NCBI RefSeq assembly: GCF_900108475.1
Contig: NZ_FNWO01000002.1
Location: 310,001-374,000, forward strand
DNA: 64,000 bases
Direction: 5' to 3'
Source: Magnetospirillum fulvum
GTDB taxonomy: Bacteria; Pseudomonadota; Alphaproteobacteria; Rhodospirillales; Magnetospirillaceae
A program made the position numbers and the translations under genes. Positions within the stretch are counted from its first letter, which is position 1; each line of letters starts with the position of its first letter. The notes below the pieces were generated by a model, which saw nothing but the letters and a program-made list of their open reading frames with translations, was not told the origin of the DNA and made no database searches. This document shows positions 26,715 through 37,260 of this stretch, piece after piece.

Positions 26715-27815
26715 ATGAAGATTGACGGCGTATCGTACCGCACCATCTGGCTTGCCGCCGACGGCATCGGGGTCGAGATCATCGACCAGACCCGTCTGCC
26801 GCACGATTTCGTCGTCCTGACCCTGCGCTCGCTGGCCGATGCCGAAACCGCGATCCGCGACATGTGGGTGCGCGGCGCGCCGCTGATCGGTGCCGCCGCC
26901 GCCTATGGCATGGCGCTGGCCACCCGCGAGGATGCCTCCGATGCCGGTCTGGCCGCCGCCTATGCCCGGCTGCACGCCACCCGCCCCACCGCGATCAATC
27001 TGAAATGGGCGTTAGACGAGATGATCGCCGCCCTGTCGCCGCTGCCGGTGGCCGAGCGCGTTGCCGCCGCCTATGCCCGCGCCGCCGAGATTTGTGACGA
27101 AGACGTCGCGATGAACAGCGCGCTCGGCGACAATGGCTGCCGCATCATCGCCGATCTGTGGGAAAAGAAGCAGGCGGCGGGCGGTGAGCGGATCAATCTG
27201 CTGACCCATTGCAATGCGGGCTGGCTGGCCACCGTCGATTGGGGCACCGCGCTGGCTCCGGTCTACAAGGCGTTCAATGCCGGTATCCCGATCCATGTCT
27301 GGGTTGACGAGACCCGGCCGCGCAACCAGGGCGCCAGCCTGACCGCGCGCGAACTGAACTGGCACGGCGTCCCCCACACCGTGATCGCCGACAATACCGG
27401 CGGCCATCTGATGCAACACGGGCTGGTCGATCTGGTGATCGTCGGCACCGACCGCACCACCCGCAACGGCGATGTCTGCAACAAGATCGGCACCTATCTG
27501 AAGGCGCTGGCGGCGAAGGACAACAATGTCCCGTTCTATGTCGGCCTGCCCAGCCCGACGATCGACTGGACCGTCGCCGACGGGGTCAAGGAAATCCCGA
27601 TCGAGCAGCGCTCGGCCCGCGAACAGACCCACATCTTCGGCAAGACCGAGGCGGGGACCGTCACCGAAGTTCAGGTCACTCCCGACGGCTCGCCCGCGAT
27701 CAATTACGGCTTCGATGTCACCCCGGCCCGGCTGATCACCGGCCTGATCACCGAGCGCGGCGTGTGCCCGGCCAGTCCCGAGGGACTGAAGACGCTGTTC
27801 CCCGAACGGGGATAA
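26715..27815 (+). CDS. mtnA: S-methyl-5-thioribose-1-phosphate isomerase
   Basis: This enzyme converts methylthioribose-1-phosphate to methylthioribulose-1-phosphate in salvage of 5-methylthioadenosine. The 366-residue protein has RGAPLIG near 54, the catalytic Cys in LLTHCNAG near 160 and the catalytic Asp in [11 protein letters not shown] near 240. In Rhodospirillum rubrum MtnA feeds a RuBisCO-like-protein shunt to isoprenoids as well as salvage; no other mtn gene is in this window, so the route here is open. A strong terminator follows. Confidence 0.95.
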   Translation: MKIDGVSYRTIWLAADGIGVEIIDQTRLPHDFVVLTLRSLADAETAIRDMWVRGAPLIGAAAAYGMALATREDASDAGLAAAYARLHATRPTAINLKWALDEMIAALSPLPVAERVAAAYARAAEICDEDVAMNSALGDNGCRIIADLWEKKQAAGGERINLLTHCNAGWLATVDWGTALAPVYKAFNAGIPIHVWVDETRPRNQGASLTARELNWHGVPHTVIADNTGGHLMQHGLVDLVIVGTDRTTRNGDVCNKIGTYLKALAAKDNNVPFYVGLPSPTIDWTVADGVKEIPIEQRSAREQTHIFGKTEAGTVTEVQVTPDGSPAINYGFDVTPARLITGLITERGVCPASPEGLKTLFPERG

Positions 27816-27830
27816 CAGGACGAGACGACA

Positions 27831-27855
27831 GGGGGGGCTTTGGCCCCCCTTTTTG
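27831..27855 (+). terminator. Rho-independent terminator of mtnA
   Basis: GGGGGGC and GCCCCCC form a hairpin with a short TTTG loop, followed by TTTTT. It begins 16 nt after the mtnA stop. Confidence 0.9.
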
Positions 27856-27957
27856 TCATCGTTGTTTCATCGCGTCCCCGACAGCGAAGCGGGCGACAGC
27901 GGGGCCGAACCGGAGTACAGTCCGCCCCGCTTGAACGCTCGTAGGGGGAGAGACGTC

Positions 27958-29604
27958 GTGACCCATCCCACCACACTTCCGGCCTGGCAGGCTTTGGCGG
28001 ACAAGGCCGATCCGCAGACCATGCCGTCGCTGCGCGACCTGTTCGCCGCCGATCCCGACCGGTTCGCCGATTTCTCCCTCCGACTAGACGACGTTCTGCT
28101 CGATTATTCGAAGAACCGGATCGACCGCGCCACCCGCGCCTTGCTGATCGACCTCGCCCGCGAGGCCGGGATCGAGGCCGCCCGCGACGCGATGTTCGGC
28201 GGCGATCAGGTCAATCTGACCGAACACCGCGCCGTGCTGCATGTCGCGCTGCGCAACCGCTCCGACCGGGCGATCCGGGTCGGCGGGACCGACGTGATGC
28301 CGGAAATCCGGGCGGTGCTGGCGCGGATGAAAAGCTTTTCCGAGCAGGTGCGAAGCGGTGCGTGGCTGGGTGCCACCGGCCAGCCGATCCGCAGCGTCGT
28401 CAATATCGGCATCGGCGGTTCGGACCTTGGCCCGGCGATGGTGGCCGACGCGTTGAAGCCTTATCAGAGCCCCGACCTCGCGGTGCACTTCCTGTCGAAT
28501 GTCGATGGCACCCAGGCCGCCGAGATTCTGAAGCTGTGCGATCCGGCAACGACGTTGTTCATCGTCGCCTCAAAGACCTTCACCACCCAGGAGACGCTGG
28601 CCAACGCCCACACCGCCCGCGACTGGCTGGTCTCGGCGCTGGGCGAAGCGGCGGTCGAGCGCCATTTCGTCGCGCTCTCGACCAATGCCAAGGCGGTTGC
28701 CGCCTTTGGCATCGACACTGACAACATGTTCGCGTTCTGGGACTGGGTCGGCGGCCGCTATTCGCTGTGGTCGGCGATCGGCCTGTCGATCGCGGTGGCA
28801 ATCGGCTTCGACCGCTTCGAAGAGATGCTGGCCGGTGCCCACGCGATGGACGAGCATTTCCGCACCGCGCCGCTTGAAGCCAACATGCCGGTGCTGATGG
28901 CCCTGGTCGGGGTGTGGAACGCCAATTTCCTGGGGGCCGAAGCGATCGCGGTGCTGCCCTACGATCAATATCTGCACCGCCTGCCCGCCTATCTCCAGCA
29001 GCTCGACATGGAGAGCAACGGCAAATCGACCTGCCGCGACGGTGCCCCGGTGACCTGGACGACCGGCCCGGTCCTGTTCGGCGAGCCCGGCACCAACGGC
29101 CAGCACGCCTTCTACCAATTGATCCACCAGGGCACCCGGCTGGTTCCCTGCGACTTCCTCGCCTCGGCCGAGACGCACAATCCGCTGGGCAACCACCATC
29201 TGCTGCTGCTGTCGAACGTGCTGGCCCAGGCCGAGGCGCTGATGCGCGGCAAGACCGAGGCCGAAGCCCGCGCCGAACTGATTGCCGCCGGTCTGTCGGG
29301 GGATGAGTTGGAGGCGCAATTGCCGCACCGGCTGTTCTCGGGCAACCGCCCCAGCAACACCCTGCTCTATCGCCGCCTCGATCCCCGCACCCTGGGGATG
29401 CTGCTGGCGCTGTACGAGCACAAGGTGTTCGTCCAGGGCGTGATCTGGGACATCAATAGCTTCGATCAATGGGGGGTCGAGTTGGGTAAGGCGCTGGCCA
29501 AGGCGATCCTGCCCGAACTGTCGGGCGAAGCGGCGGCCAACCCGCACGATTCCTCGACCGCCGGGCTGATCGCGACGATCCGCGCCCTGCGCACCGGAGG
29601 ATAA
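27958..29604 (+). CDS. pgi: Glucose-6-phosphate isomerase
   Basis: This enzyme interconverts glucose-6-phosphate and fructose-6-phosphate. The 548-residue protein has [12 protein letters not shown] near 157, a [12 protein letters not shown] signature near 264, the catalytic Glu in the [19 protein letters not shown] region near 380 and the C-terminal Lys segment in LGKALAKAI. The GTG at 27958 with GGGGGAG upstream gives the normal family length; a longer in-frame start would cover the mtnA terminator. Confidence 0.96.
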   Translation: MTHPTTLPAWQALADKADPQTMPSLRDLFAADPDRFADFSLRLDDVLLDYSKNRIDRATRALLIDLAREAGIEAARDAMFGGDQVNLTEHRAVLHVALRNRSDRAIRVGGTDVMPEIRAVLARMKSFSEQVRSGAWLGATGQPIRSVVNIGIGGSDLGPAMVADALKPYQSPDLAVHFLSNVDGTQAAEILKLCDPATTLFIVASKTFTTQETLANAHTARDWLVSALGEAAVERHFVALSTNAKAVAAFGIDTDNMFAFWDWVGGRYSLWSAIGLSIAVAIGFDRFEEMLAGAHAMDEHFRTAPLEANMPVLMALVGVWNANFLGAEAIAVLPYDQYLHRLPAYLQQLDMESNGKSTCRDGAPVTWTTGPVLFGEPGTNGQHAFYQLIHQGTRLVPCDFLASAETHNPLGNHHLLLLSNVLAQAEALMRGKTEAEARAELIAAGLSGDELEAQLPHRLFSGNRPSNTLLYRRLDPRTLGMLLALYEHKVFVQGVIWDINSFDQWGVELGKALAKAILPELSGEAAANPHDSSTAGLIATIRALRTGG

Positions 29605-29606
29605 GA

Positions 29607-29641
29607 CCACGCGGCATTGAGCGGACCTCATTGCGTCGCAG
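29607..29641. repeat. REP-like palindrome, second type, copy A
   Basis: ACCACGCGGCATTGAGCGGA followed by CCTCATTGCGTCGCAGGT forms an imperfect inverted repeat just after the pgi stop. It matches the better palindrome at 36933-36973 over the segment GCGGCATTGAG-x5-CTCATTGC. The rest of the gap to 29779 contains no gene. Confidence 0.65.
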
Positions 29642-29779
29642 GTTTAGGCCCAAAGGGCCGCGTGCCTTATGGCGCGGGAGGCAAGTGTCCCCGCCCGGCG
29701 CATCAGGGCTCCGGGGATCAGAGCGGGTTTGGGCGAGAGCCCAACGTGGGGGATCGTCCAGGGTGACGAACCCCCGCTC

Positions 29780-31213
<1,434 letters not shown>

Positions 31214-31325
31214 GGGAACTCCGGCAATGACGGTGCGGTGACGTTTAGATGTGGTGATTGGCAGACGGGCGGGAAGTGTGTAAAGGTTTCCACGTAGAAC
31301 ATCCACCATTAGGGATATATGGGCA

Positions 31326-32618
31326 ATGGCCGAGGCTCTGCCACTCCGACCGATTGCCATGCGTGAGCATGCACAACGCCGTATCCTGGCGGGTGAGATT
31401 CACGCCCGCCCGTTCGACCTGCTGTCGAGCCCGCTGCGCGTTTCGCATCTGGCCCTGGTTCATGCCGACGCTGCCGCCGAACGGGCGCACCTGTCGGAAT
31501 TGCTTGCCGTTCACGGGTCCGAACTGCTGGCGTCGGAGAGCAATTATTTCAGCCGCGAACTGGGCGGTTTCCGGCTGCGCTGGGAGCGTCACAGCGAGTT
31601 CTCGACCTATACCGTGTCGCGTAGCGATCCCTTCACCGCGCCGTTCGAGGTCACCGCGCTCGACCTGCTGCCGGTTGGCTGGCTGGAAGCGCTGCCGGGC
31701 GAGCTGCTGGCCGCCGTCCATGTCGTCGCCAACCGCAATCTGACCGACGATCTGGCCCCGCTGTTCGGCGGCAATCCGATGGTCGGCAGCAAGGTTGCCG
31801 GTGGCAATGGCGAATTGTGGACCGATTTCCGCCTCCATTGCGACGGGTTCGGCCGGGTTGTCCTGCGCGATTTCGGTCTCAGTCCCAGCCAGACCGGTCG
31901 GTTGGTGCAGCGGGTGCTGGAAATCGAGACCTATCGGATGATGGCGCTGTTGGCCTTTCCGCTGGCCCGCTACGCCAATAACGAGACCGGGCGGATCGAC
32001 CGCGAACTGGCCGACATCGTCACCGAACTGGCCGATCCCAAGGTGGTGCAGAACGATCGCGATCTGCTCGACAGCCTGACCCGGCTGGCCGCCGAGGCCG
32101 AGCAGTTGGACGCGACCACCAGCTTCCGCCTTGCCGCCGCCAAAGCCTATTTCAACATCGTCAAATCGCGCATCGGCGAATTGCGCGAGGAACGGATCGT
32201 CGGTTTGCAGACGATCGCCGAATTCACCGAGCGCCGCCTCGGTCCGGCGATGAAGACCTGCGAGGCCGCCGCGCGGCGTCAGCAATCGCTGGCGACGCGG
32301 GTGTCGCGGGCGGGCGATCTGCTGCGCACCAGGGTCGATATCGCCCTCGAAGAAAAGAACCGCGATCTGCTGAAATCGATGAACCGCCGCGCCGAATTGC
32401 AGCTTCGCCTGCAACAGACGGTCGAAGGGCTGTCGGTGGTCGCGATCACCTATTACCTGCTGGGGGTGATCGGCTATCTTGCCCGCGGGCTGGCCGATAT
32501 CGGGGTTCCTCTCCGCTACGATTTCGTCGAACTGGTGGCGGTGCCGCTGGTCGCCGGGGCGGTGTGGCTGGGGGTGCGCCGTCTGCGCAAGGCCCTGACC
32601 GATCAGCACAAGGAATAG
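31326..32618 (+). CDS. DUF3422 family membrane-anchored protein
   Basis: This 430-residue protein has an N-terminal soluble domain (EIHARPFDLLSSPLRVSHLAL near 25-45) and a long helical central part (about 210-370). Two C-terminal membrane segments (about 378-398 and 403-418) and a basic tail follow. It matches the predicted membrane-anchored DUF3422 (COG4949) family found mostly in Proteobacteria; function unknown. Its last codons and stop form one arm of a terminator hairpin shared with the convergent gene. Confidence 0.85.
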   Translation: MAEALPLRPIAMREHAQRRILAGEIHARPFDLLSSPLRVSHLALVHADAAAERAHLSELLAVHGSELLASESNYFSRELGGFRLRWERHSEFSTYTVSRSDPFTAPFEVTALDLLPVGWLEALPGELLAAVHVVANRNLTDDLAPLFGGNPMVGSKVAGGNGELWTDFRLHCDGFGRVVLRDFGLSPSQTGRLVQRVLEIETYRMMALLAFPLARYANNETGRIDRELADIVTELADPKVVQNDRDLLDSLTRLAAEAEQLDATTSFRLAAAKAYFNIVKSRIGELREERIVGLQTIAEFTERRLGPAMKTCEAAARRQQSLATRVSRAGDLLRTRVDIALEEKNRDLLKSMNRRAELQLRLQQTVEGLSVVAITYYLLGVIGYLARGLADIGVPLRYDFVELVAVPLVAGAVWLGVRRLRKALTDQHKE

Positions 32619-32645
32619 AGGGCAGAGTCCCTCTATTCCTTTTTC
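32610..32645. terminator. Bidirectional terminator containing both stop codons
   Basis: AAGGAATAGAGGG (32610-32622) and CCCTCTATTCCTT (32629-32641) are a perfect 13-bp inverted repeat with a 6-nt loop and TTTTT on the plus side. The left arm holds the TAG of the DUF3422 gene and the right arm holds the TAG of the minus-strand gene, so both proteins end in Lys-Glu. Confidence 0.85.
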
Positions 32646-33271
32646 TCCTCCTTCTTGTCCTTCTCTTTTTTCGGCTTGGGCTTGGGCATCCGCGACTCGA
32701 GCAATTGGTGCATCTTGGTGTCCATCAGGAACAGCACCGTTCCCTCGTTATCGTCGGCCATCTGGGCCTCGATCGACCCGTTGATCCAGCGGATATAATG
32801 GGCGGTCTTCAGCGCGGGCGGTCCCCACCGCTCGATCAGGGCGGCGGCGGTCTTGTCGAACGCCTCGCGCGGCTGGCGGCCGGTCATCTGGAAAATCCGC
32901 TCGGACCCGTTTTCGTCCTCGATCGACATGAACCAGAAATCGGTCGGCGTGCCCGCCAGCACCACCTGGCGCTGGACCCAATCGTCCTTGCCCGCATCGG
33001 TGAACAGGGCACACCGATTGACCCGGGCGGCGAGCATCGCGCCGGGCAGGGCCAGCGGGGTGCGGTCGGCTCCGGGGGGGCGTTCCTGATCCTGGGCGCA
33101 GACCAGCCTTGTATTGGCGGGGAAGGCGGCGAAGCGCAATTGGTTCAGCCGCATCCCGATCTGGGCCAGCCCGATATCGAACGGGCGTGGCGGCGGCGGA
33201 TCGGCCGCAGCGGGCAGGGCGGCGGCGGCGAGCAGGGCGAGGGCGAGGACGACCGGCAGCGGGCGCGGCAT
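32633..33271 (-). CDS. Secreted protein of unknown function, paralog of the next gene upstream
   Basis: I do not recognise the family. The 212-residue protein has a signal peptide ending about residue 23 (ALPAAAD). The mature domain contains RLVC (Cys58), NRC (Cys87), DFWFMSIEDENGSERIF, EAFDKTAAALIERWG and TVLFLMDTKMHQLLESRM. The last 18 residues are almost all Lys, Glu, Pro and Asp. The two cysteines probably form a disulfide in the periplasm. It aligns end to end with the product of 33277-33903, which has cysteines at the same 29-residue spacing. The gap between the genes is 5 bp, so they are co-transcribed. Confidence 0.7.
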   Translation of the reverse strand: MPRPLPVVLALALLAAAALPAAADPPPPRPFDIGLAQIGMRLNQLRFAAFPANTRLVCAQDQERPPGADRTPLALPGAMLAARVNRCALFTDAGKDDWVQRQVVLAGTPTDFWFMSIEDENGSERIFQMTGRQPREAFDKTAAALIERWGPPALKTAHYIRWINGSIEAQMADDNEGTVLFLMDTKMHQLLESRMPKPKPKKEKDKKEEKKE

Positions 33272-33276
33272 CGGGG

Positions 33277-33903
33277 CTAGTCGCTTCGGGTGGAGAAGCC
33301 GGGCGATTTCAGCAGCTTGCGCAGGCGCAGATCGGCGACGGCGACGGCGAATTCGTCCAGGCTTTTCGGGTCGAGGAACATCAGGGTTTCGTGCTGTTCG
33401 TCCTCCCAGATCAACAGGCTGTCGCCGCCCGCATCGGGTCGGCCCAACAGTTCGGTCAGTGCCGCCGCCACCCGGTCCCAGCCGTCGCGGTGAGCCCACA
33501 GGCTGACCCGGGCCAGACGGTGGCGTCCGCCGCCCCCTTGTTCGACGAACAGCAGCCACATCCGGGCCGGACCGGCCAGACTGGGGATCGAGGACAACTC
33601 CCATCCCGCGCCCGAACCGGGGGCGAGGATCGTACAGAGCTTGACCCGGGTGGAGTCGCGGCTGTTCTGACGCTTCAGCAACAGCGGATCGGCCAGTTTG
33701 GGAACGTCCTCGTCGGTGTCGCAGACCAGTCGCTGGCCTTCGGACAGCGCCATCGTCCGGACATCGTCGAGCCGGGTGCCCAGGTTGGGCAGGCCGGGGG
33801 CCAGCGCCGAAAGCGCCCGCTGGTCGGCCAAGGCTCCCGTTGACCAGAGCGGGGAGGCGAGCGAAAAAACCAGCATCAAGGCCAGCCAGATCCGAGCCGG
33901 CAT
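33277..33903 (-). CDS. Secreted protein of unknown function, paralog of the next gene downstream
   Basis: I do not recognise the family. The 208-residue protein has a signal peptide ending about residue 27 (STGALADQ). The mature part contains TRLDDVRTMAL, RLVC (Cys61), KLC (Cys90), MWLLFVEQ, DGWDRVAAALTELLG and ETLMFLDPKSLDEF. The order of motifs and the Cys spacing match its neighbour, pointing to a tandem duplication with strong divergence. The ATG at 33903 follows AAAGGA; a GTG 5 codons earlier is also possible. Confidence 0.7.
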   Translation of the reverse strand: MPARIWLALMLVFSLASPLWSTGALADQRALSALAPGLPNLGTRLDDVRTMALSEGQRLVCDTDEDVPKLADPLLLKRQNSRDSTRVKLCTILAPGSGAGWELSSIPSLAGPARMWLLFVEQGGGGRHRLARVSLWAHRDGWDRVAAALTELLGRPDAGGDSLLIWEDEQHETLMFLDPKSLDEFAVAVADLRLRKLLKSPGFSTRSD

Positions 33904-33961
33904 GGCGTTTCCTTTCACGATGACGTCACATCTTCGAGTATGGCACGGTGCCGCGATGTCG

Positions 33962-34969
33962 TCACCGGGTGTTGGCGGCGGTTTGACCCGATTTCGCGTC
34001 GGCGAGCCGGTCGGCCCCCGACGGCAGCGGTGCCGTCGGATCGGCGGTCCAGGCGGCGATGTCGTCGAGCACCCGTGCCGCCTGAAGGTCGCGCAACAGC
34101 ATGTGCCAGCCCTCGGGGTAGAGAGCGGCGCGTTGGTCGTGTCCTCGCCGCGGCAGGGCGGCGATCGCCTCCCACATCGGATCGGGTGGGATCACCTGAT
34201 CCTTCTCGCCATACAGCACCAGGGCGGCGACCGGCAGGCGGGCAATATCGGCCTGGGCGGCGTCCATCAGATCGACCAGCCCGGAGATCGCATCAATCCG
34301 GGTCTCCTTGATCACCAGCGGATCGCGCGACAAAGCGCGCAGCATCTCGATATTGTCCGACGGCTGAATCTCCAGCCCACGCCCGGTCAGGGTTAGGCCG
34401 GGGACTAGGGCGTTGGTCAGCCACAGGGCAAAGCGCTGGAGCGGTCCCATCGACGCGCGCCCCCACACCGCCGGGGCGGACAGGATCGCGCCTGCGATCG
34501 CGGGCGGCGGCGGAGCCATCGTCAGCGCCTCGATCACCACCGCGCCGCCCATGCTTTCGCCCAGCAGGAACAGCGGCAGGCCGGGATGGCGCCGGGACAA
34601 CAGACGGGCGGCGGCGATCGCGTCGGCGGCCATCGCCGCCTTGTCCGACCATTGGCCGGGATGGGGGCCGCGCCCGAATCCGCGTTGGTCATAGGCATAG
34701 GTGACAAGGCCATGGGCGGCCAGCGCCGGGCCGACCGTGGCGAAGGCGTTGGAATAATCGTTCATCCCGTGCAGCGCCAGCACCACCGCGCGGGGGGGGC
34801 GGTCGGGCGGGGACCAGACCCGCAGCGGCAGTTCGGCTCCGTCGGCGGTGCGGATCGTTTCGGCGGTCAAGATCGGATCCGTCCGCTGGGGTCCGGCCGG
34901 GTTCAGACTCGCGATGCAGCCGCCCAACAGGACGGCGGACAGGAGCAGGGCGGCGGCTAACCGCACCAT
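33962..34969 (-). CDS. Alpha/beta hydrolase lipoprotein (monoacylglycerol lipase-like)
   Basis: This 335-residue serine hydrolase of the lysophospholipase/monoglyceride lipase group has a lipobox LLGGC at about residues 14-18, so it is membrane anchored. The oxyanion region LHGMNDYS lies near 67, the nucleophile elbow GESMGG near 138, the Asp in LYGEKDQVIP near 273 and the His in YPEGWHMLLRD near 304. The start overlaps the end of the hemerythrin gene by 13 bp. Substrate is unknown. Confidence 0.86.
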   Translation of the reverse strand: MVRLAAALLLSAVLLGGCIASLNPAGPQRTDPILTAETIRTADGAELPLRVWSPPDRPPRAVVLALHGMNDYSNAFATVGPALAAHGLVTYAYDQRGFGRGPHPGQWSDKAAMAADAIAAARLLSRRHPGLPLFLLGESMGGAVVIEALTMAPPPPAIAGAILSAPAVWGRASMGPLQRFALWLTNALVPGLTLTGRGLEIQPSDNIEMLRALSRDPLVIKETRIDAISGLVDLMDAAQADIARLPVAALVLYGEKDQVIPPDPMWEAIAALPRRGHDQRAALYPEGWHMLLRDLQAARVLDDIAAWTADPTAPLPSGADRLADAKSGQTAANTR

Positions 34970-35373
34970 GGCAGGATGCGTCCGCGCATCTTGCAATCGA
35001 CTTTGACGATGTGCTCGGAAATCCACACCATCAGGAACGAGCGGATCGTTTCGGCGGTAACGCGGGGATCGTCGCTTGGGTCGGCCTGGAAGCGCAGGAT
35101 GAACGCGTTCAAGGTGCGCAGCAGTTCGACGTGGTGGCGGCGGTTCTCCTCGTAGCCCTCGTAGCCGACCTCCTGCTGGATTTCTTCCTCGCGGGCGAAA
35201 TGCTCGCTCGCGTAGCGTTCCATCCGCGTGAGGATGTCGCCCAGCACCTCGGCCCCGACCTCAGTCCCGGCATGGATGGCAAGGTCGAGTTCCCGCAAAA
35301 TCGCGAACAACCCACGGTGGTCGTCGTCGATCTGTTCGATGCCGACCTTCATCCCGTCATGCCAAACGCCCAC
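34957..35373 (-). CDS. Bacteriohemerythrin
   Basis: This single-domain, 138-residue hemerythrin carries the diiron ligands: His19 (DDDHRG), His58 and Glu62 (HFAREE), the HH pair near 80-81, His121 and Asp126 (EHIVKVD). It should bind O2 reversibly in the cytoplasm, for delivery or sensing, a trait enriched in microaerophilic Rhodospirillales such as magnetospirilla. It has no fused chemotaxis or signalling domain. It precedes and overlaps the lipase gene. The gap to glgC (35374-35588) contains no gene I can support. Confidence 0.93.
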   Translation of the reverse strand: MGVWHDGMKVGIEQIDDDHRGLFAILRELDLAIHAGTEVGAEVLGDILTRMERYASEHFAREEEIQQEVGYEGYEENRRHHVELLRTLNAFILRFQADPSDDPRVTAETIRSFLMVWISEHIVKVDCKMRGRILPWCG

Positions 35374-35588
35374 CCCGGTCTCCCATCAGTCCACCACGCC
35401 GGACATAAACCCAAGTCGCCAACAGTAGAGGCGGTCTTGGCAGATGGCAATGTCGGCTAGGCCTTACGCTGGTTTTACCAAGATTTCTCTCGCGCGTCGT
35501 TGTCGCCGCACTGCGTTTTGTGGCAGGGTCAGCCTCAACCCGGGGGAGGATTTCCCGGTGGCAATGGGCGCGATGAGGGGAGCATGTT

Positions 35589-36884
35589 TTGACGAACGAT
35601 CTGTCGGACAGAGGTGTTGATCTAGAAGTAAATCAGAGGTTACGCAAGACCTTGGCGCTTATTCTGGCGGGGGGGCGCGGTTCCCGGCTGATGGATCTCA
35701 CCGACTGGCACGCAAAACCGGCCATTCCGTTTGCCGGTAAGTTCCGTATCGTCGATTTTGCGCTGTCGAATTGTATCAATTCGGGCATTCGCCGCATCGG
35801 CGTTCTGACGCAGTACAAGGCTCACTCTCTGTTGCAGCATATCCAGCGCGGCTGGGGCTTCCTGCGCGGCGAATTCAACGAATTCATCGAGCTGTTGCCG
35901 GCGCAGCAGCGCACCGAGGGCGGCAACTGGTATCGCGGGACCGCCGACGCGGTCTATCAGAACCTCGACATCATCCGCGCCCACCGCCCCGAGCATGTGC
36001 TGATCCTGGCCGGGGATCACGTCTATAAGATGAATTACGGTCGCATGCTGGCCCAGCACCTTGCCAGCAAGGCCGACGTGACGGTCGCCTGCATCGCGGT
36101 CCCGCGCGAGATCGCGACGGGCTTTGGCGTGATGGCGATCGACGACGAGAACCGTATCGTCCGCTTCGACGAAAAGCCCGCCAATCCGGCGCCGATGCCC
36201 GGTCATCCCGATCTGGCCCTGGCCAGCATGGGCATCTACATCTTCAACGCCTCGCTGCTGTTCGATCTGCTCGAGACGGATTCCAGCTTTGCCGGAAGCT
36301 CGCACGATTTCGGCAAGGATCTGATCCCCGCTCTGATCGAGAACCATAACGTCGTCGCCCATCATTTCAGCGATTCCTGCGTGATGCACGAGGGCGCCCA
36401 GGAGCATTACTGGCGCGACGTCGGCACCATCGACGCCTATTGGGAAGCCAATGTCGATCTGACCAAGGTGACCCCGTCGCTCAACCTCTATGACGATTCC
36501 TGGCCGATCTGGACCGATCAGCCCCAGGTGCCCCCCGCCAAGTTCGTGTTCGATTCCGACGACCGGCGCGGTATGGCGGTCGATTCCCTGCTGGCAGGCG
36601 GCTGCATCATCTCGGGCGCGGTGGTGCGCCGGTCGATGCTGTTCTCGAACGTCCGGGTCAATTCCTATTGCCTGGTCGAGGATTCGGTGGTGCTGCCCGG
36701 CTGCGACATCGGTCGCCACGCCCGTCTCACCAAATGCATCGTCGATCAGGATGTGGTGGTGCCGCCCGGTCTGGTCGTCGGTGAAGATCCCGTGCTCGAC
36801 GCCCGCCGCTTCTACCGCACCGAAAAGGGGATCACCCTGATCACCGCCGCCAAGCTGAAGGCGATGGAGAACGGCGAGGTCTGA
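35589..36884 (+). CDS. glgC: Glucose-1-phosphate adenylyltransferase
   Basis: This enzyme makes ADP-glucose for glycogen synthesis. The 431-residue protein has the nucleotidyl-transfer motif [13 protein letters not shown] near 23-35, [15 protein letters not shown] near 43, [12 protein letters not shown] near 114 and a C-terminal left-handed beta-helix ([20 protein letters not shown]...). No in-frame ATG precedes the conserved N-terminus; TTG at 35589 is the best start. An out-of-frame ATG-TTT-TGA sits immediately upstream and overlaps this TTG. No other glg genes are in the window. Confidence 0.93.
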   Translation: MTNDLSDRGVDLEVNQRLRKTLALILAGGRGSRLMDLTDWHAKPAIPFAGKFRIVDFALSNCINSGIRRIGVLTQYKAHSLLQHIQRGWGFLRGEFNEFIELLPAQQRTEGGNWYRGTADAVYQNLDIIRAHRPEHVLILAGDHVYKMNYGRMLAQHLASKADVTVACIAVPREIATGFGVMAIDDENRIVRFDEKPANPAPMPGHPDLALASMGIYIFNASLLFDLLETDSSFAGSSHDFGKDLIPALIENHNVVAHHFSDSCVMHEGAQEHYWRDVGTIDAYWEANVDLTKVTPSLNLYDDSWPIWTDQPQVPPAKFVFDSDDRRGMAVDSLLAGGCIISGAVVRRSMLFSNVRVNSYCLVEDSVVLPGCDIGRHARLTKCIVDQDVVVPPGLVVGEDPVLDARRFYRTEKGITLITAAKLKAMENGEV

Positions 36885-36891
36885 TCGGCGC

Positions 36892-36917
36892 ACCGGGAGC
36901 GGGGGAAAGCTCCCGGT
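36892..36917 (+). terminator. Stem-loop downstream of glgC
   Basis: ACCGGGAGC pairs perfectly with GCTCCCGGT across an 8-nt loop, 7 nt after the stop; it lacks a U-run. Confidence 0.55.
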
Positions 36918-36932
36918 CCCGGTCGTTATGTG

Positions 36933-36973
36933 ATACCAAGCGGCATTGAGGGAACCTCATTGCCGCTTGGTAT
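36933..36973. repeat. REP-like palindrome, second type, copy B, at the edge of an IS110 remnant
   Basis: ATACCAAGCGGCATTGAG (36933-36950) and CTCATTGCCGCTTGGTAT (36956-36973) form an 18-bp inverted repeat with one mismatch and a 5-nt loop. The core is shared with 29607-29641. It abuts the point where the adjacent IS110 reading frame breaks off. Confidence 0.8.
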
Positions 36974-37113
36974 AACGTGTCAGCCATTGTGACCCCGGGC
37001 ACGCTTCCATGCCGACGGTCGCGGGATCGGCCTGCTCGAAGAAATGGAGCATGGTGTCGCGGCGGAAATTCACCAGCAAGGCCTTGTGCCTGTGGTCGCC
37101 GAAGACCGGAAGT
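36974..37113 (-). pseudogene. IS110-family transposase remnant, N-terminal fragment
   Basis: On the minus strand the reading KLPVFGDHRHKALLVNFRRD, MLHFFEQADPATVGMEACPG and SQWLT resembles the N-terminal region of IS110/IS116 transposases, with its typical GMEACPGSQWLAR stretch. The similarity ends at the palindrome 36933-36973. Upstream the frame runs into a REP-like repeat, so both ends are truncated and no functional product is expected. Confidence 0.7.
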
Positions 37114-37196
37114 TTGTCCGGGTTAAGGGAAAACTCCCGACCCGGCCATCCCCATGGCGCCGTCCAATATAATGTTTCCAATGACTTTTCGGTCCA

Positions 37197-37238
37197 GCCC
37201 GACCCCCGGGTCCAGGCCCGGGGGTGACGGCCCCAAAA
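37197..37238. repeat. REP-like palindrome, copy B
   Basis: CCCGACCCCCGGGTCCAGG followed by CCCGGGGGTGACGGCCCCAA corresponds to the copy at 15411-15446, including the TGACG-CCCCAAAA flank. It lies between two transposase remnants. Confidence 0.75.
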
Positions 37239-37260
37239 GGCGATACCGTCAAAATCTAGG

